57,286 nt of DNA, from NCBI RefSeq assembly GCF_015223435.1, contig NZ_VHKO01000017.1, positions 1 to 57,286 on the forward strand, read 5' to 3'. This stretch comes from Vibrio hibernica. GTDB lineage: Bacteria > Pseudomonadota > Gammaproteobacteria > Enterobacterales > Vibrionaceae. The position numbers were made by a program, and so were the translations under genes. The notes under the pieces are model-generated. The model saw only the letters and a program-made list of their open reading frames with translations, was not told where the DNA came from and did not search any database. Position 1 is the stretch's first letter. The number at the start of each line of letters is the position of its first letter. Below, in pieces: positions 18,294 through 27,472 of this stretch.

Positions 18294-18884
18294 ATGAAAA
18301 AAAGTGCAATTGCATTATTAGGTTTAGCTGTGATCCTTGGTGGCTGTGCGAATAAAGTTCAATATGGTGATGCCAATTCTGCAGAAACAACAACGGTAGA
18401 TTTTGGATCAACCGATCTACAAAAGATCGCAAATGAGATGGTAGATAGTATGCTGGCGTCTGGTTCGGTTGCTGCTATCACAAAAGATAGTCGTCCAATT
18501 GTGTTTGTTGATTCAATTAAAAACAAAACCAGCGAGCATATAGATACAGAATCAGTCACTGACTCGGTGAGCACCAAAATGCTGAACTCAGGTAAATTCC
18601 GCTTTGTTGATATGGATAAAGTGGAAACCGTGCGTAAACAACTCAACTTCCAAAATAACGATGAATTAGTTGATCAAAGCAGTGCGATAAAATTTGGTCA
18701 AATGGTTGGTGCGCAATACATGTTGTATGGCAACCTTTCTAGTATCGTGAAGCAAGCAGGCAGCGATAAAGATGTATATTACAAGATGACCATGCGTTTG
18801 ATGGATCTAAAAACAGGTCTGATTGAATGGGCTGATGAAACTGAAATACGTAAACAAGAATCAAAAAGTTTCTTTGGTATGTAA
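18294..18884 (+). CDS. lpoB: Penicillin-binding protein 1B activator LpoB
   Basis: The 196-residue outer-membrane lipoprotein has signal and lipobox ILGGC (Cys18). The globular domain SRPIVFVDSIKNKTSEHIDTESVTDSV...KFRFVDMDKVETVRKQL is typical of LpoB/YcfM. It would reach through the peptidoglycan to stimulate PBP1B transglycosylase and transpeptidase activity. The linker after the Cys is short compared with the E. coli protein. AAGGAAA precedes the ATG and the gene follows ycfL by 15 bases in one operon. Confidence 0.94.
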   Translation: MKKSAIALLGLAVILGGCANKVQYGDANSAETTTVDFGSTDLQKIANEMVDSMLASGSVAAITKDSRPIVFVDSIKNKTSEHIDTESVTDSVSTKMLNSGKFRFVDMDKVETVRKQLNFQNNDELVDQSSAIKFGQMVGAQYMLYGNLSSIVKQAGSDKDVYYKMTMRLMDLKTGLIEWADETEIRKQESKSFFGM

Positions 18885-18904
18885 TTACGTTGGTATAAAT
18901 AATA

Positions 18905-19804
18905 ATGATCACTGGCGGTTGGCAACAGGCTCTAGAACAAGAGTCAAGCTTGCGTACATTACAAGATCGGTGGTTTAAACAGCTCGTGAGTGCACAGCCT
19001 CTCACGGGCGGTTTGACTAATCAATGCTGGAAAGTTTCTACTCAATGTGGCAATGATTATGTTTGGCGGCCACATTCGAAATCTACCGAATATTTTTCTC
19101 TACATCGTTCTGATGAGTATCAAGTATTACAATCACTTCAAAATGCTTCTTTTTCACCAAAAGTAGAACTTTTAATCCCTGAAGGCTTACTGATAGAGTG
19201 GGTGGATGGACAATGTTTAAATCGCATCACAGGTTGTACCATTAACTCTGTTATGAAGGCGCTTTCAGATTTACATCAGTACTCCGCAACCTCTTTACTC
19301 AATGCTAAAAATCTCAAAATATTTGACTATAAACAATGTATTAATGCCTATTGGTTAGGCTTAACTGGTCTTCAGCAGTCTTCGATTCAAAAAAAACGGT
19401 TCGATTATTTCTATACTCATGCTAGCGAACTATATCAAAAGACTTTATCGGTTACGCCTCAATGTTTATGCCATTTTGATTTAGGCGATTACAATATTAT
19501 CCAAACTTCGCCTCATCATTTGGTGGTCATTGATTGGGAATATGCGGCCTTCTCTTCGCCTATCATTGATTTAGCGACGACTATTCTTGCAGGGCAGTTT
19601 GATGTGAAGCAAGGCGTTCATCTTTATGCTCAATATTACAATATAGAAGAACGTCAATGGTTTGAGATAGTCCAACAATGGATTCCGTATCTACGCTTTA
19701 TGGCAATGTTATGGCACCAGATATCTTTTACTCTTCATTCTAGGCAATCGGATCAAGATGCTATTAAGCTTTTAAACAGTCAGTTAGAGTTAGATGGTTA
19801 CTAA
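18905..19804 (+). CDS. thiK: Thiamine kinase-like phosphotransferase
   Basis: The 299-residue protein belongs to the aminoglycoside phosphotransferase/choline kinase fold. CHFDLGDYN (H190, D192, N197) is the catalytic loop and VIDWEYAAFSSPIIDLA (D210) binds the second metal. Its position between lpoB and ycfP is that of E. coli thiK (ycfN), which phosphorylates thiamine for salvage. The sequence is divergent enough that another small alcohol substrate is possible. It lies 20 bases after lpoB. Confidence 0.8.
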   Translation: MITGGWQQALEQESSLRTLQDRWFKQLVSAQPLTGGLTNQCWKVSTQCGNDYVWRPHSKSTEYFSLHRSDEYQVLQSLQNASFSPKVELLIPEGLLIEWVDGQCLNRITGCTINSVMKALSDLHQYSATSLLNAKNLKIFDYKQCINAYWLGLTGLQQSSIQKKRFDYFYTHASELYQKTLSVTPQCLCHFDLGDYNIIQTSPHHLVVIDWEYAAFSSPIIDLATTILAGQFDVKQGVHLYAQYYNIEERQWFEIVQQWIPYLRFMAMLWHQISFTLHSRQSDQDAIKLLNSQLELDGY

Positions 19805-19830
19805 CTTAATCCTAGGGTGGGTTTATCTTT

Positions 19831-19864
19831 TCAAGAAAGTTGAGATCATCGTTCACTTTCTTGA
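19831..19864. repeat. Inverted repeat between thiK and ycfP
   Basis: TCAAGAAAGT (19831-19840) and ACTTTCTTGA (19855-19864) form a perfect 10-bp stem with a 14-base loop. No T-tract follows. In enterics nagZ occupies this interval between thiK and ycfP; here it holds only this hairpin and the ycfP promoter region. Confidence 0.5.
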
Positions 19865-19962
19865 GCAATAAATCTATAAACATCAGTTTAAAACCTTAAT
19901 AATCGTGGTAAATTAAAGTCATTCAACGAGAAAGTGCAGCAATCAGAACTGAGGATGGTTCA

Positions 19963-20502
19963 ATGATCATTTATTTACATGGCTTCGACAGTACAAGCCC
20001 GGGTAACCATGAAAAAGTACTGCAGTTTCAATTCATAGACAATGATGTGCGCTTTGTAAATTACAGCACGTTGCACCCTAAGCATGATATGCAACACTTA
20101 TTAAAGGAAGTGTCTAAGTTAGTTGAAGAAAATAAAGATGAAAAACCTATTATTTGTGGCGTTGGCTTAGGTGGTTACTGGGCTGAGCGTATTGGTTTTT
20201 TATGTGGTGTGAAGCAGGTGATTTTTAATCCAAACCTATCTCCAGAAGACAATATGCAAGGTCGAATTGATCGTCCAGAAGAATATGTGGATATTGCCAC
20301 TAAATGCATTAGCGAGTTTCGGAGTAAGAACAAAGATAATTGTTTGGTTATACTCTCTAAAAATGATGATATTCGAGATAGTGATTTGACTTATGAAGTA
20401 TTGTCGCCTTATTACTCAATAGTTTGGGATGATAACGAATCGCATAAGTTTAAAAAAATCTCTCAGCATCTCCAGCAAATTAAAGTGTTTAAAGCGATTT
20501 AA
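19963..20502 (+). CDS. ycfP: YcfP-family alpha/beta hydrolase-like protein
   Basis: The 179-residue protein starts [19 protein letters not shown], typical of YcfP/YqiA small alpha/beta-fold proteins. The usual nucleophile elbow GxSxG is replaced by [10 protein letters not shown], so a Ser nucleophile is not evident and esterase activity is doubtful. The C-terminal [13 protein letters not shown] retains the His region. GAGGA lies upstream. The substrate is unknown. Confidence 0.88.
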   Translation: MIIYLHGFDSTSPGNHEKVLQFQFIDNDVRFVNYSTLHPKHDMQHLLKEVSKLVEENKDEKPIICGVGLGGYWAERIGFLCGVKQVIFNPNLSPEDNMQGRIDRPEEYVDIATKCISEFRSKNKDNCLVILSKNDDIRDSDLTYEVLSPYYSIVWDDNESHKFKKISQHLQQIKVFKAI

Positions 20503-20531
20503 ATTTGATATAAACCCTTTCTATTATTACT

Positions 20532-20556
20532 AAAGAGCCTTTCGTGGCTCTTTTTT
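20532..20556 (+). terminator. Terminator after ycfP
   Basis: AAGAGCC (20533-20539) pairs with GGCTCTT (20546-20552), loop TTTCGT, followed by a T-run to 20556. A classic intrinsic terminator 30 bases after the stop. Confidence 0.9.
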
Positions 20557-20876
20557 AATATCTCTGCTTTTATTTTTCAGTATTGTCAGCTTTTCATTGA
20601 TCCTGGTTTTTGTGTAGATATAATGAGCTAGATCAAGTTTCACTACCTATTATGAAAATAAAACGATATCTATCTCAAATTTTTAATAATTAATACCACC
20701 CACATTTCATTTTTGGTCACTTACTTATCTGTATAGATAGAGATAAGTTTTTATCGAGTGCAACTAAAAATCTCATTTTGTGTATTGATGAACAATCAGA
20801 TTTATTGGTTTGGCAGAAACGTAAATAATCTAGCCGAGCCAGAAGCTTTTTTATTTTTATCATTTAGGAGTGTCAA
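20557..20876 (+). promoter_or_regulatory. Leader/promoter region of ndh
   Basis: About 320 AT-rich bases without a gene. CTTATCT (20724-20730) and AGATAAG (20741-20747) form a weak 7-bp hairpin followed by TTTTT, which could be an attenuator-like element or an operator. TTGATGAACAATCAG at 20784-20798 recalls FNR half-sites, but the spacing is five rather than four. AGGAG lies 6 bases before the ndh ATG. Confidence 0.35.
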
Positions 20877-22166
20877 ATGGCGCGTATAGTTGTAGTTGGT
20901 GGTGGCGCTGGTGGTTTAGAGTTAGCGACGAAACTAGGCCGTACTTTAGGGCGTAAGCAACGAGCTGAAATCACCTTGGTGGACAGAGAAACCAGCCACC
21001 TATGGAAACCATTACTGCATGAAGTGGCAACAGGATCTTTAGATGAAGGCGTAGATGCATTGAGTTATCGTGCTCATGCTAAAAACCATTATTTTGATTT
21101 TCAGATGGGAAGCCTAGATGGCATAAATCGTGAACGCAAAGTTATTTCTTTGAGTGAAGTTCGTGATGAGAATGATGAGTTGCTGATCCCTGTTCGTGAA
21201 ATTGAATATGATATTTTAGTGTTAGCAATTGGCTCCAAGTCGAATGATTTCAATACGCCAGGTGTTCGTGAAAATTGTATTTTTTTAGATAGCCCTGAAC
21301 AGGCGCATCTCTTCCGTAAAGAAATGAATAATCTGTTTCTAAAGCTGCATGCAAATCATGGTAAAGGTACTGTGGATATTGCTATTGTTGGTGGCGGTGC
21401 AACTGGCGTTGAATTATCTGCTGAGCTCCATAATGCGATTAAAGAATTGCATACTTATGGCTTTGAAGATTTAGACTCCACAAAACTAAACATTAATCTA
21501 GTCGAGGCGGGTGAGCGTATTCTTCCTGCATTACCACCACGTATTTCTGCTTCTGCGCATCATGAGTTAGTCCAGCTAGGCGTTAATGTTCGGACTCAAA
21601 CAATGGTGACACAGGCAGATAGCGAAGGGCTTGTGACTAAAGATGGCGAACGTATTTCAGCGCAGTTGATGGTGTGGGCTGCAGGCATTAAAGCACCTGA
21701 TTTCATGAAAGATATTGCAGGCCTTGAGACTAACCGAATTAATCAGTTAGTGGTTAAACCGACCTTACAAACAACACGAGATGATGATGTATTTGTCATT
21801 GGTGATTTGGCATCATGTCAGCAAGAAGATGGTTCGTTTGTACCGCCTCGAGCTCAAGCTGCACATCAAATGGCAAGCCGTGTTTATCGCAATATTGTGG
21901 CAAAACTGAATGATCAAGAACTTAAAAATTACGTATATAAAGACTATGGTTCATTAGTCTCATTAAGTCGTTTTTCTACAGTGGGAAGCTTAATGGGGAA
22001 TTTGACGAAAGGTTCAATGATGATAGAAGGGAGAATTGCACGTATCGTTTATATCTCATTGTATCGCATGCACCTTGTCGCACTTCATGGCTACTTTAAA
22101 ACAGGCTTGATTATGTTGGTTGGCCGTATTAACCGAGTATTGCGACCTAATTTGAAGCTGCATTAA
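20877..22166 (+). CDS. ndh: Type II NADH:quinone oxidoreductase (NDH-2)
   Basis: The 429-residue protein has two dinucleotide-binding motifs: [17 protein letters not shown] (FAD, residues 4-20) and [19 protein letters not shown] (NADH, about 163-181). [31 protein letters not shown] is the FAD/quinone-site signature of NDH-2. The C-terminal amphipathic segment anchors it to the inner membrane. It passes electrons from NADH to ubiquinone without pumping protons. Length agrees with E. coli Ndh (434). It is monocistronic between two terminators. Confidence 0.96.
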   Translation: MARIVVVGGGAGGLELATKLGRTLGRKQRAEITLVDRETSHLWKPLLHEVATGSLDEGVDALSYRAHAKNHYFDFQMGSLDGINRERKVISLSEVRDENDELLIPVREIEYDILVLAIGSKSNDFNTPGVRENCIFLDSPEQAHLFRKEMNNLFLKLHANHGKGTVDIAIVGGGATGVELSAELHNAIKELHTYGFEDLDSTKLNINLVEAGERILPALPPRISASAHHELVQLGVNVRTQTMVTQADSEGLVTKDGERISAQLMVWAAGIKAPDFMKDIAGLETNRINQLVVKPTLQTTRDDDVFVIGDLASCQQEDGSFVPPRAQAAHQMASRVYRNIVAKLNDQELKNYVYKDYGSLVSLSRFSTVGSLMGNLTKGSMMIEGRIARIVYISLYRMHLVALHGYFKTGLIMLVGRINRVLRPNLKLH

Positions 22167-22208
22167 TAGAATGATTTTTAGCTAATCAATGTTTGAAATG
22201 GCAAGAGT

Positions 22209-22235
22209 AAAACGAGGCTAATCTGGCCTCGTTTT
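22209..22235. terminator. Bidirectional terminator between ndh and the acetyltransferase gene
   Basis: AAAACGAGGC (22209-22218) pairs perfectly with GCCTCGTTTT (22226-22235), loop TAATCTG, with a T-tract continuing on the plus strand. It serves ndh and overlaps the stop region of the convergent gene. Confidence 0.88.
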
Positions 22236-22777
22236 TATTTATCTGGGATTAATGAAAATACCAATCCATCTCTTGGTTCGCCATTAAATAGATAACGGTT
22301 TTTTGCGATCCCTTCTTTATGTGCACCACATGCATAAGCTAATTTGTGACTGATGATATTGTTAGGATCGCAAATAAATTCTAGACGAGTTAATTTCAGC
22401 AGAGTAAAACTAAACTCGATCACCGCTTTTATTGCTTCGGTTGCATAGCCTTGCTTTTGATATTCATCGCCTATCCAGTAACCTAAACTACCAAGGTTAA
22501 AATTTAATCGTTGATCGGTGAGCGCAGCCATACCGATAAACTGACCAGTTTGCTTATCAAAAACCCCAAAGCCATAGGCTGAATCTTTCACCCAGCTTAA
22601 TCTTGTAAAAAGAATGAACTCTTGAGCATCGTTAGTATTAAATTCGTTACTACACCAATCTAACCAAGAGTATAGAGAAGGGGAGTGACAAATTGTATCT
22701 GCAAAGATTGCAGCTTCATCGGCTTCAATGAGTCTTAAAATTAAACGACTCGTTGTTAAGGTGAAATCTGGAGGCAT
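22235..22777 (-). CDS. GNAT N-acetyltransferase, RimJ/RimL-like
   Basis: The 180-residue single-domain GNAT protein begins TTSRLILRLIEADEAA and carries the acetyl-CoA pyrophosphate loop YQKQGYATEAIKAVIEF preceded by LGSLGYWIGDE, the signature of the Acetyltransf_3 (RimJ/RimL) group. It would acetylate an amino group of a protein N-terminus or small molecule; the acceptor cannot be told. It is convergent to ndh. Confidence 0.87.
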   Translation of the reverse strand: MPPDFTLTTSRLILRLIEADEAAIFADTICHSPSLYSWLDWCSNEFNTNDAQEFILFTRLSWVKDSAYGFGVFDKQTGQFIGMAALTDQRLNFNLGSLGYWIGDEYQKQGYATEAIKAVIEFSFTLLKLTRLEFICDPNNIISHKLAYACGAHKEGIAKNRYLFNGEPRDGLVFSLIPDK

Positions 22778-22806
22778 AGGCTTTTGTGACTGGTTATTTT
22801 GGCTCT

Positions 22807-22831
22807 AAAAAAAGAGGCTCATTGAACCTCT
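22807..22831 (-). terminator. Intrinsic terminator of csiV
   Basis: On the minus strand AGAGG (22831-22827) pairs with CCTCT (22817-22813) followed by a run of seven T residues. The stem is short but the T-tract is good, 10 bases after the csiV stop. Confidence 0.65.
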
Positions 22832-22840
22832 CATCTACAT

Positions 22841-23602
22841 TTATTTTACTTTGCGCACTTGGATAATCATGCCCAGATATGGGTTGTCCAGATAGTGTGT
22901 TTCACCACTACGCATTTGTCGTTTTTGTTGCATACGATAGCTATTTAAGAAGTCTTTTACTTCCGTTTTTGGTTTGATTGGCTCTAGGTTGCCAACTTGC
23001 ACTTCATCGTCGTCATTGTCATTTAATGTCGTATCGGTGACAGCATCTTGTAAAATGATCTCATGTTGACCCGGGATTTTTATATTTAAGTTAGTTTGCA
23101 CATAGAGATAGTGCTGAACATACACTTGCATCGTGCCGTCCAGTTCATCGACAGGGCCTTTCGCTAACGCAGGAGGCACAGTGCCATCTGGTGATTCATC
23201 TTTAATTTGCGCTAAAGACCGGCCATCGTTGGCAAAAGTACTAGAAAAATCTTGGCCAGCTTGAATGTGGAAGATAGGTGAGCGGCTTTGTCCACGATCA
23301 GTTTGACGCCATGCAACATGTATCAGTGGTTTGAAACCAGCGTGATTATTTAGTGCCTGATATTGTTTATTAAGTTTGTAATAGCCACTTGGCAGCAAAT
23401 ACGCACCATTTGATGACATCATATCTTTGTTGCGATAAGAAAATGAACGCTCAAAATTGATAGGTTCAAGATTACTTGGCCAAGCTTCGTTTACTCGTGA
23501 TGGCTCAATATTACGCTTGAAAATAATCACTTCAATATCAAATGATCGTGCAAATGTTGGTAAAGAAATAAAAACCAATAGGAATATAATCAGCTTTTTC
23601 AT
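22841..23602 (-). CDS. csiV: Peptidoglycan-binding protein CsiV
   Basis: The 253-residue periplasmic protein has signal MKKLIIFLLVFISLPTFA. The mature start RSFDIEVIIFKRNIEPSRVNEAWP is characteristic of the CsiV family. In V. cholerae CsiV binds peptidoglycan, interacts with LpoA and is needed for PBP1A-dependent wall synthesis. GGAG lies 7 bases before the ATG. The gene follows mfd on the same strand. CsiV is largely restricted to Vibrionaceae and relatives, which supports the host assignment. Confidence 0.88.
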   Translation of the reverse strand: MKKLIIFLLVFISLPTFARSFDIEVIIFKRNIEPSRVNEAWPSNLEPINFERSFSYRNKDMMSSNGAYLLPSGYYKLNKQYQALNNHAGFKPLIHVAWRQTDRGQSRSPIFHIQAGQDFSSTFANDGRSLAQIKDESPDGTVPPALAKGPVDELDGTMQVYVQHYLYVQTNLNIKIPGQHEIILQDAVTDTTLNDNDDDEVQVGNLEPIKPKTEVKDFLNSYRMQQKRQMRSGETHYLDNPYLGMIIQVRKVK

Positions 23603-23617
23603 TATTGCTCCGTTGTA

Positions 23618-23645
23618 AAAGGTACGATTATGCTGCTGTACCTTT
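23618..23645 (-). terminator. Hairpin between mfd and csiV
   Basis: AAAGGTAC (23618-23625) and GTACCTTT (23638-23645) form a perfect 8-bp stem with a 12-base loop. The tail on the minus strand is weak (TTTTACAA), so partial readthrough from mfd into csiV is likely. Confidence 0.5.
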
Positions 23646-23694
23646 GTTTTATTGGGTAGTGATGCGTTAATTTTTTCGCTAAAGCTTGCTGATT

Positions 23695-26600
23695 TTATAC
23701 TTTAGGCAGTTGGTTTTGCTTAAACTGCACTAACAAATCGTTAATAAAAGCAATGCGCTCGAGTCTATCTACTAATGGTACAGTAAACTTGAACTTAGTG
23801 GGTCCTTCCATACCATATTTTTTTGGTGCGGATTGCAGTAACTTGACTAAAAACATTGGATTAATATCTGCATTAGGTAAAAATTCAATATAACCACCTT
23901 TGGCATGACCTTCAATTTTTTTAGCTTTTATACTGGCCGCTTGTAATTTCATGCCACTGATAACTAATAAGTTTTTTGCAGAATCTGGCAGTGTGCCAAA
24001 TCGGTCAATCAGCTCTACCTTCATCTCGGCTAATTCATTTTCATCCGCAACACTGGCTATGCGCTTATACATAGACAAGCGAGTATTAATGTCGGGAATG
24101 TAATCATCCGGCAACAATGCTGGCAGGCGCAAGTCTACCTCAGTTTGTTCACGTAAAAGTTCGTCCAATGACAATTCTTTGCCTTCATATTTTAAGGCTG
24201 CCACTGCTTGCTCGAGCATTTCCATATATAAAGAAAAACCAACCGATTGAATTTGACCACTTTGGTCATCACCTAATAATTCTCCTGCCCCCCGAATTTC
24301 GAGATCGTGGGTTGCTAAGGTGAATCCAGCGCCTAAATCTTCTAAAGAGGCAATCGCGTCTAATCGTTTTATCGCATCTTTACTTAATGCTTTTGGATGT
24401 GGTGTGAGTAAATAAGCATAGGCTTGGTGGTGAGAGCGCCCAACTCGGCCACGTAATTGGTGTAATTGAGCCAAACCTAGTTTATCCGCTCGATCCATAA
24501 TAATGGTGTTCGCGGTTGGGACATCAATACCCGTTTCGATGATGGTTGTACAGACCAGCAAATTAAAGCGTTGATGATAAAAATCATTCATGATGCTTTC
24601 AAGCTCACGTTCGCGCATTTGGCCGTGAGCGGTGGTGACGCGTGCTTCAGGGATAAGTCTTGCCAGATCTTCTGCAACTTTATCGATGGTTTCGACTTGG
24701 TTATGCAGGAAGTAAACTTGCCCCCCACGCATTACTTCACGTAAGACAGCTTCTCGGATCACTGCATCATCGTTCTGGCGCACAAACGTTTTTATGGCTA
24801 AGCGACGCGCAGGTGGTGTGGCGATAATGGATAAATCCCGCATGCCACTCATGGCCATATTTAAGGTTCGTGGGATAGGGGTCGCGGTTAAAGTGAGAAT
24901 ATCGACATCGGCTCGCATGGCTTTCATTTTTTCTTTTTGACGCACACCAAAGCGATGTTCTTCATCGACAACGAGTAATCCTAAATCGCGAAACTTAATA
25001 TCATCTTGCAATAATTTGTGAGTACCAATAATGATATCGACTTTGCCTTCGGCGAGATCGGCTAAAATTTGCTTTTGTTCTTTAGCGGATTTAAATCGCG
25101 ATAATACTTCCACTCGAACCGGCAGGTTAGCAAAGCGGTCGCGGAAGCTTTCAAAATGTTGTTGAGCCAGTAAGGTGGTGGGCACTAAAATGGCCACTTG
25201 CTTACTGTTATCAACGGCAAGAAAAGTCGCCCGCATCGCCACTTCCGTTTTACCAAAACCGACATCGCCACAGACCAAACGATCCATTGCTTTGGCTTGA
25301 CACATATCAGACAGCACTGCATTAATCGCGGTATCTTGATCATCAGTTTCTTCAAATGGGAAGGTGGCTTTAAAGTTGGCGTATTGCTCTCGGTCATGCA
25401 GAAATGTGAAGCCTTTTTTGATTTCTCGTTTGGCATAAATATCCAATAACTCGGCGGCCACATCGCGGACTTTTTCGGCCGCGCGAGTGCGAGCCCTGTT
25501 CCAAGCATCACTGCCTAATTTATGTAATGGCGCGGTATCTTCTGCGCCACCAGAATAACGACTGATTAAATTGAGCGAAGAAACAGGAACATAGAGTTTT
25601 GCCTTGTTTAAATACTCTAACGTGACGTATTCCGTCATCATTCCGCCAGCTTCAAGTGTTTGTAGCCCGATGTAGCGGCCAATGCCATGATCTAAGTGCA
25701 CCACTGGCTGGCCTGGCTTTAGCTCCGCTAAGTGGCGAATAATGGTGTCACTATTGACAGCTTTACGGTCTTTTTTACGCCGTTGTATAACGCGATCGCC
25801 CAATACATCGCTTTCACAAATAAAGGCAAAGTTAGGTAATGGTGAACCATTGTTATGGTGGATAAAGCCATGTTCAGTCGAACCTAAAATAAGAGAAAAC
25901 TGTTCTGAGCTGGTTAAGGCATCTTCGAGTGATTTAGCTTCTTTAGGGCGCACTTTACTGCTTTTTAATAAGTCATTGAGTGCTTCACGGCGACCTTCTG
26001 ACTCTACGGAAAAAATAATTTTGGCGTGAGTATTTTCAGATAAGTAGCGTTCTAAAAACTTCCTTAATTCTGCCAGTGGTTCTTTTAATTGGTGCTGAGC
26101 ATGTAAATTAGGAAGTGGGCTGACACTGGCATTAATGCGTCCGGCTTTTTCTTGTAAAGGTTCAATGCTGAGAGTTGTTTGCGGCATTGATTTTAAGTGG
26201 CCAAACAGTTCATCTTTTTTAAGCCACAGTTCATTTGGTTCTAGTAATGGACGTAGCGGATCGACTTTTCGTTGATCGTAACGATAATCGACATCGGCTA
26301 AGAAATTATCAATCGTTGTTTCCAAATCGCCGATAGTGAGCAATAAGGTGTTATCAGGTAAGTAGTCAAAGAGAGAATCAGTATGCTCAAAAAATAGCGG
26401 TTGCCAATATTCGATACCTGCTGGCCAAATCGCTTTGGATACTTGCATATAAACCGATTCTGGCTCACGACGCGCCTCAAATCGTTGACGCCAGCGGATC
26501 CGAAAATCTTCAATTGCGGCTTCTGTTGTTGGGAATTCGTGCGCTGGCAATAAACGTATTTCGTTAATATCTTCAATGGTGCGTTGTGATTCGGCATCAA

Positions 26601-27216
26601 AGGTGCGAATGCTATCGATTTCATCATCAAAAAAATCAATGCGATAAGGGTTCTCGCACCCCATTGGGAATAAATCGATGATAGAACCACGATGCGCGTA
26701 TTCACCCGGCCCAAAGACTTGAGCAACGTGTCGATAACCCGATTTTTCCAGTTGCAGACGCAGCTTTTCAAGCGAATACAAATCACCATTTTTGACCATT
26801 AAGGTGCTTTGTAATAAATATTCTTTTGGTGACTGACGTTGCAGTAAGGTGCTTACCGGTATGATGATTAGCCCTGAAGTCTGAGTCGGTAATTGATACA
26901 ACTGTGCAATGCGATCAGAAATAATATCTTGGTGGGGAGAAAAGCTATCGTAAGGCAGTGTTTCCCAATCTGGAAATAAAGACACGGAATGCTGAGTAAA
27001 TTGGGTAACTTCGTGTTGTAACTTAATGGCGAGTTGGTGATCAGGAACGGCAAGTAGAGTCACGCCGGGATGCTGTTGTGTATAGTTGGCAATTGATAAT
27101 GCGAGCGAACCACCAACAAGTTGGCCAAGGTGTTTTTTATCACCAGCTTTGGTTGGCATGGGCACATTGAGCAGAGCCGTAGAGCTAATAGCAGAGTTTG
27201 ACGAAGTTTTAGTCAT
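23695..27216 (-). CDS. mfd: Transcription-repair coupling factor Mfd
   Basis: The protein has about 1173 residues from ATG 27216. An in-frame TTG at 27273 would add 19 unlikely residues; a later ATG at 27159 would give 1154, closest to E. coli (1148), and no start has a good Shine-Dalgarno. Order of domains: UvrB-like N-terminal region, RNA polymerase-interacting domain (KPGQPVVHLDHGIGRYIGL), SF2 translocase with Walker A CGDVGFGKTEVA, DEEH box VVDEEHRFG and motif VI region HQLRGRVGRSHHQAYAYLL, and a C-terminal TRCF domain. It removes RNA polymerase stalled at lesions and recruits UvrA. Confidence 0.97.
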   Translation of the reverse strand: MTKTSSNSAISSTALLNVPMPTKAGDKKHLGQLVGGSLALSIANYTQQHPGVTLLAVPDHQLAIKLQHEVTQFTQHSVSLFPDWETLPYDSFSPHQDIISDRIAQLYQLPTQTSGLIIIPVSTLLQRQSPKEYLLQSTLMVKNGDLYSLEKLRLQLEKSGYRHVAQVFGPGEYAHRGSIIDLFPMGCENPYRIDFFDDEIDSIRTFDAESQRTIEDINEIRLLPAHEFPTTEAAIEDFRIRWRQRFEARREPESVYMQVSKAIWPAGIEYWQPLFFEHTDSLFDYLPDNTLLLTIGDLETTIDNFLADVDYRYDQRKVDPLRPLLEPNELWLKKDELFGHLKSMPQTTLSIEPLQEKAGRINASVSPLPNLHAQHQLKEPLAELRKFLERYLSENTHAKIIFSVESEGRREALNDLLKSSKVRPKEAKSLEDALTSSEQFSLILGSTEHGFIHHNNGSPLPNFAFICESDVLGDRVIQRRKKDRKAVNSDTIIRHLAELKPGQPVVHLDHGIGRYIGLQTLEAGGMMTEYVTLEYLNKAKLYVPVSSLNLISRYSGGAEDTAPLHKLGSDAWNRARTRAAEKVRDVAAELLDIYAKREIKKGFTFLHDREQYANFKATFPFEETDDQDTAINAVLSDMCQAKAMDRLVCGDVGFGKTEVAMRATFLAVDNSKQVAILVPTTLLAQQHFESFRDRFANLPVRVEVLSRFKSAKEQKQILADLAEGKVDIIIGTHKLLQDDIKFRDLGLLVVDEEHRFGVRQKEKMKAMRADVDILTLTATPIPRTLNMAMSGMRDLSIIATPPARRLAIKTFVRQNDDAVIREAVLREVMRGGQVYFLHNQVETIDKVAEDLARLIPEARVTTAHGQMRERELESIMNDFYHQRFNLLVCTTIIETGIDVPTANTIIMDRADKLGLAQLHQLRGRVGRSHHQAYAYLLTPHPKALSKDAIKRLDAIASLEDLGAGFTLATHDLEIRGAGELLGDDQSGQIQSVGFSLYMEMLEQAVAALKYEGKELSLDELLREQTEVDLRLPALLPDDYIPDINTRLSMYKRIASVADENELAEMKVELIDRFGTLPDSAKNLLVISGMKLQAASIKAKKIEGHAKGGYIEFLPNADINPMFLVKLLQSAPKKYGMEGPTKFKFTVPLVDRLERIAFINDLLVQFKQNQLPKV

Positions 27217-27472
27217 AATTTTGATTGGGCATTCTTTTATAGGTTTGAACCAGAATAGATTTTCTGATCGCAATATTTCTTTTGATTATCGTCATGTGGC
27301 GCAACTAATCAAGCTCATCTGATAAATTGTGTATATATTAATCGAGCATTGAGTTATATCGATGGGTAAATTTCAAAATGACGCAAAAGTGACGTTAGAG
27401 TGATTAGATGTTGGTAAATCCGTGGCACAATCGTTATTCTGTGTTTTCTTTCTTGTTTGTAGGGTTCACTTC

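Noticed and set aside
20784..20798. FNR box upstream of ndh
   Set aside because: TTGAT and ATCAG are spaced by five bases instead of four and the second half is imperfect.
24117..26789. Several reading frames of 60-160 codons within mfd on both strands
   Set aside because: All are shadows of the intact mfd frame with no start signals.
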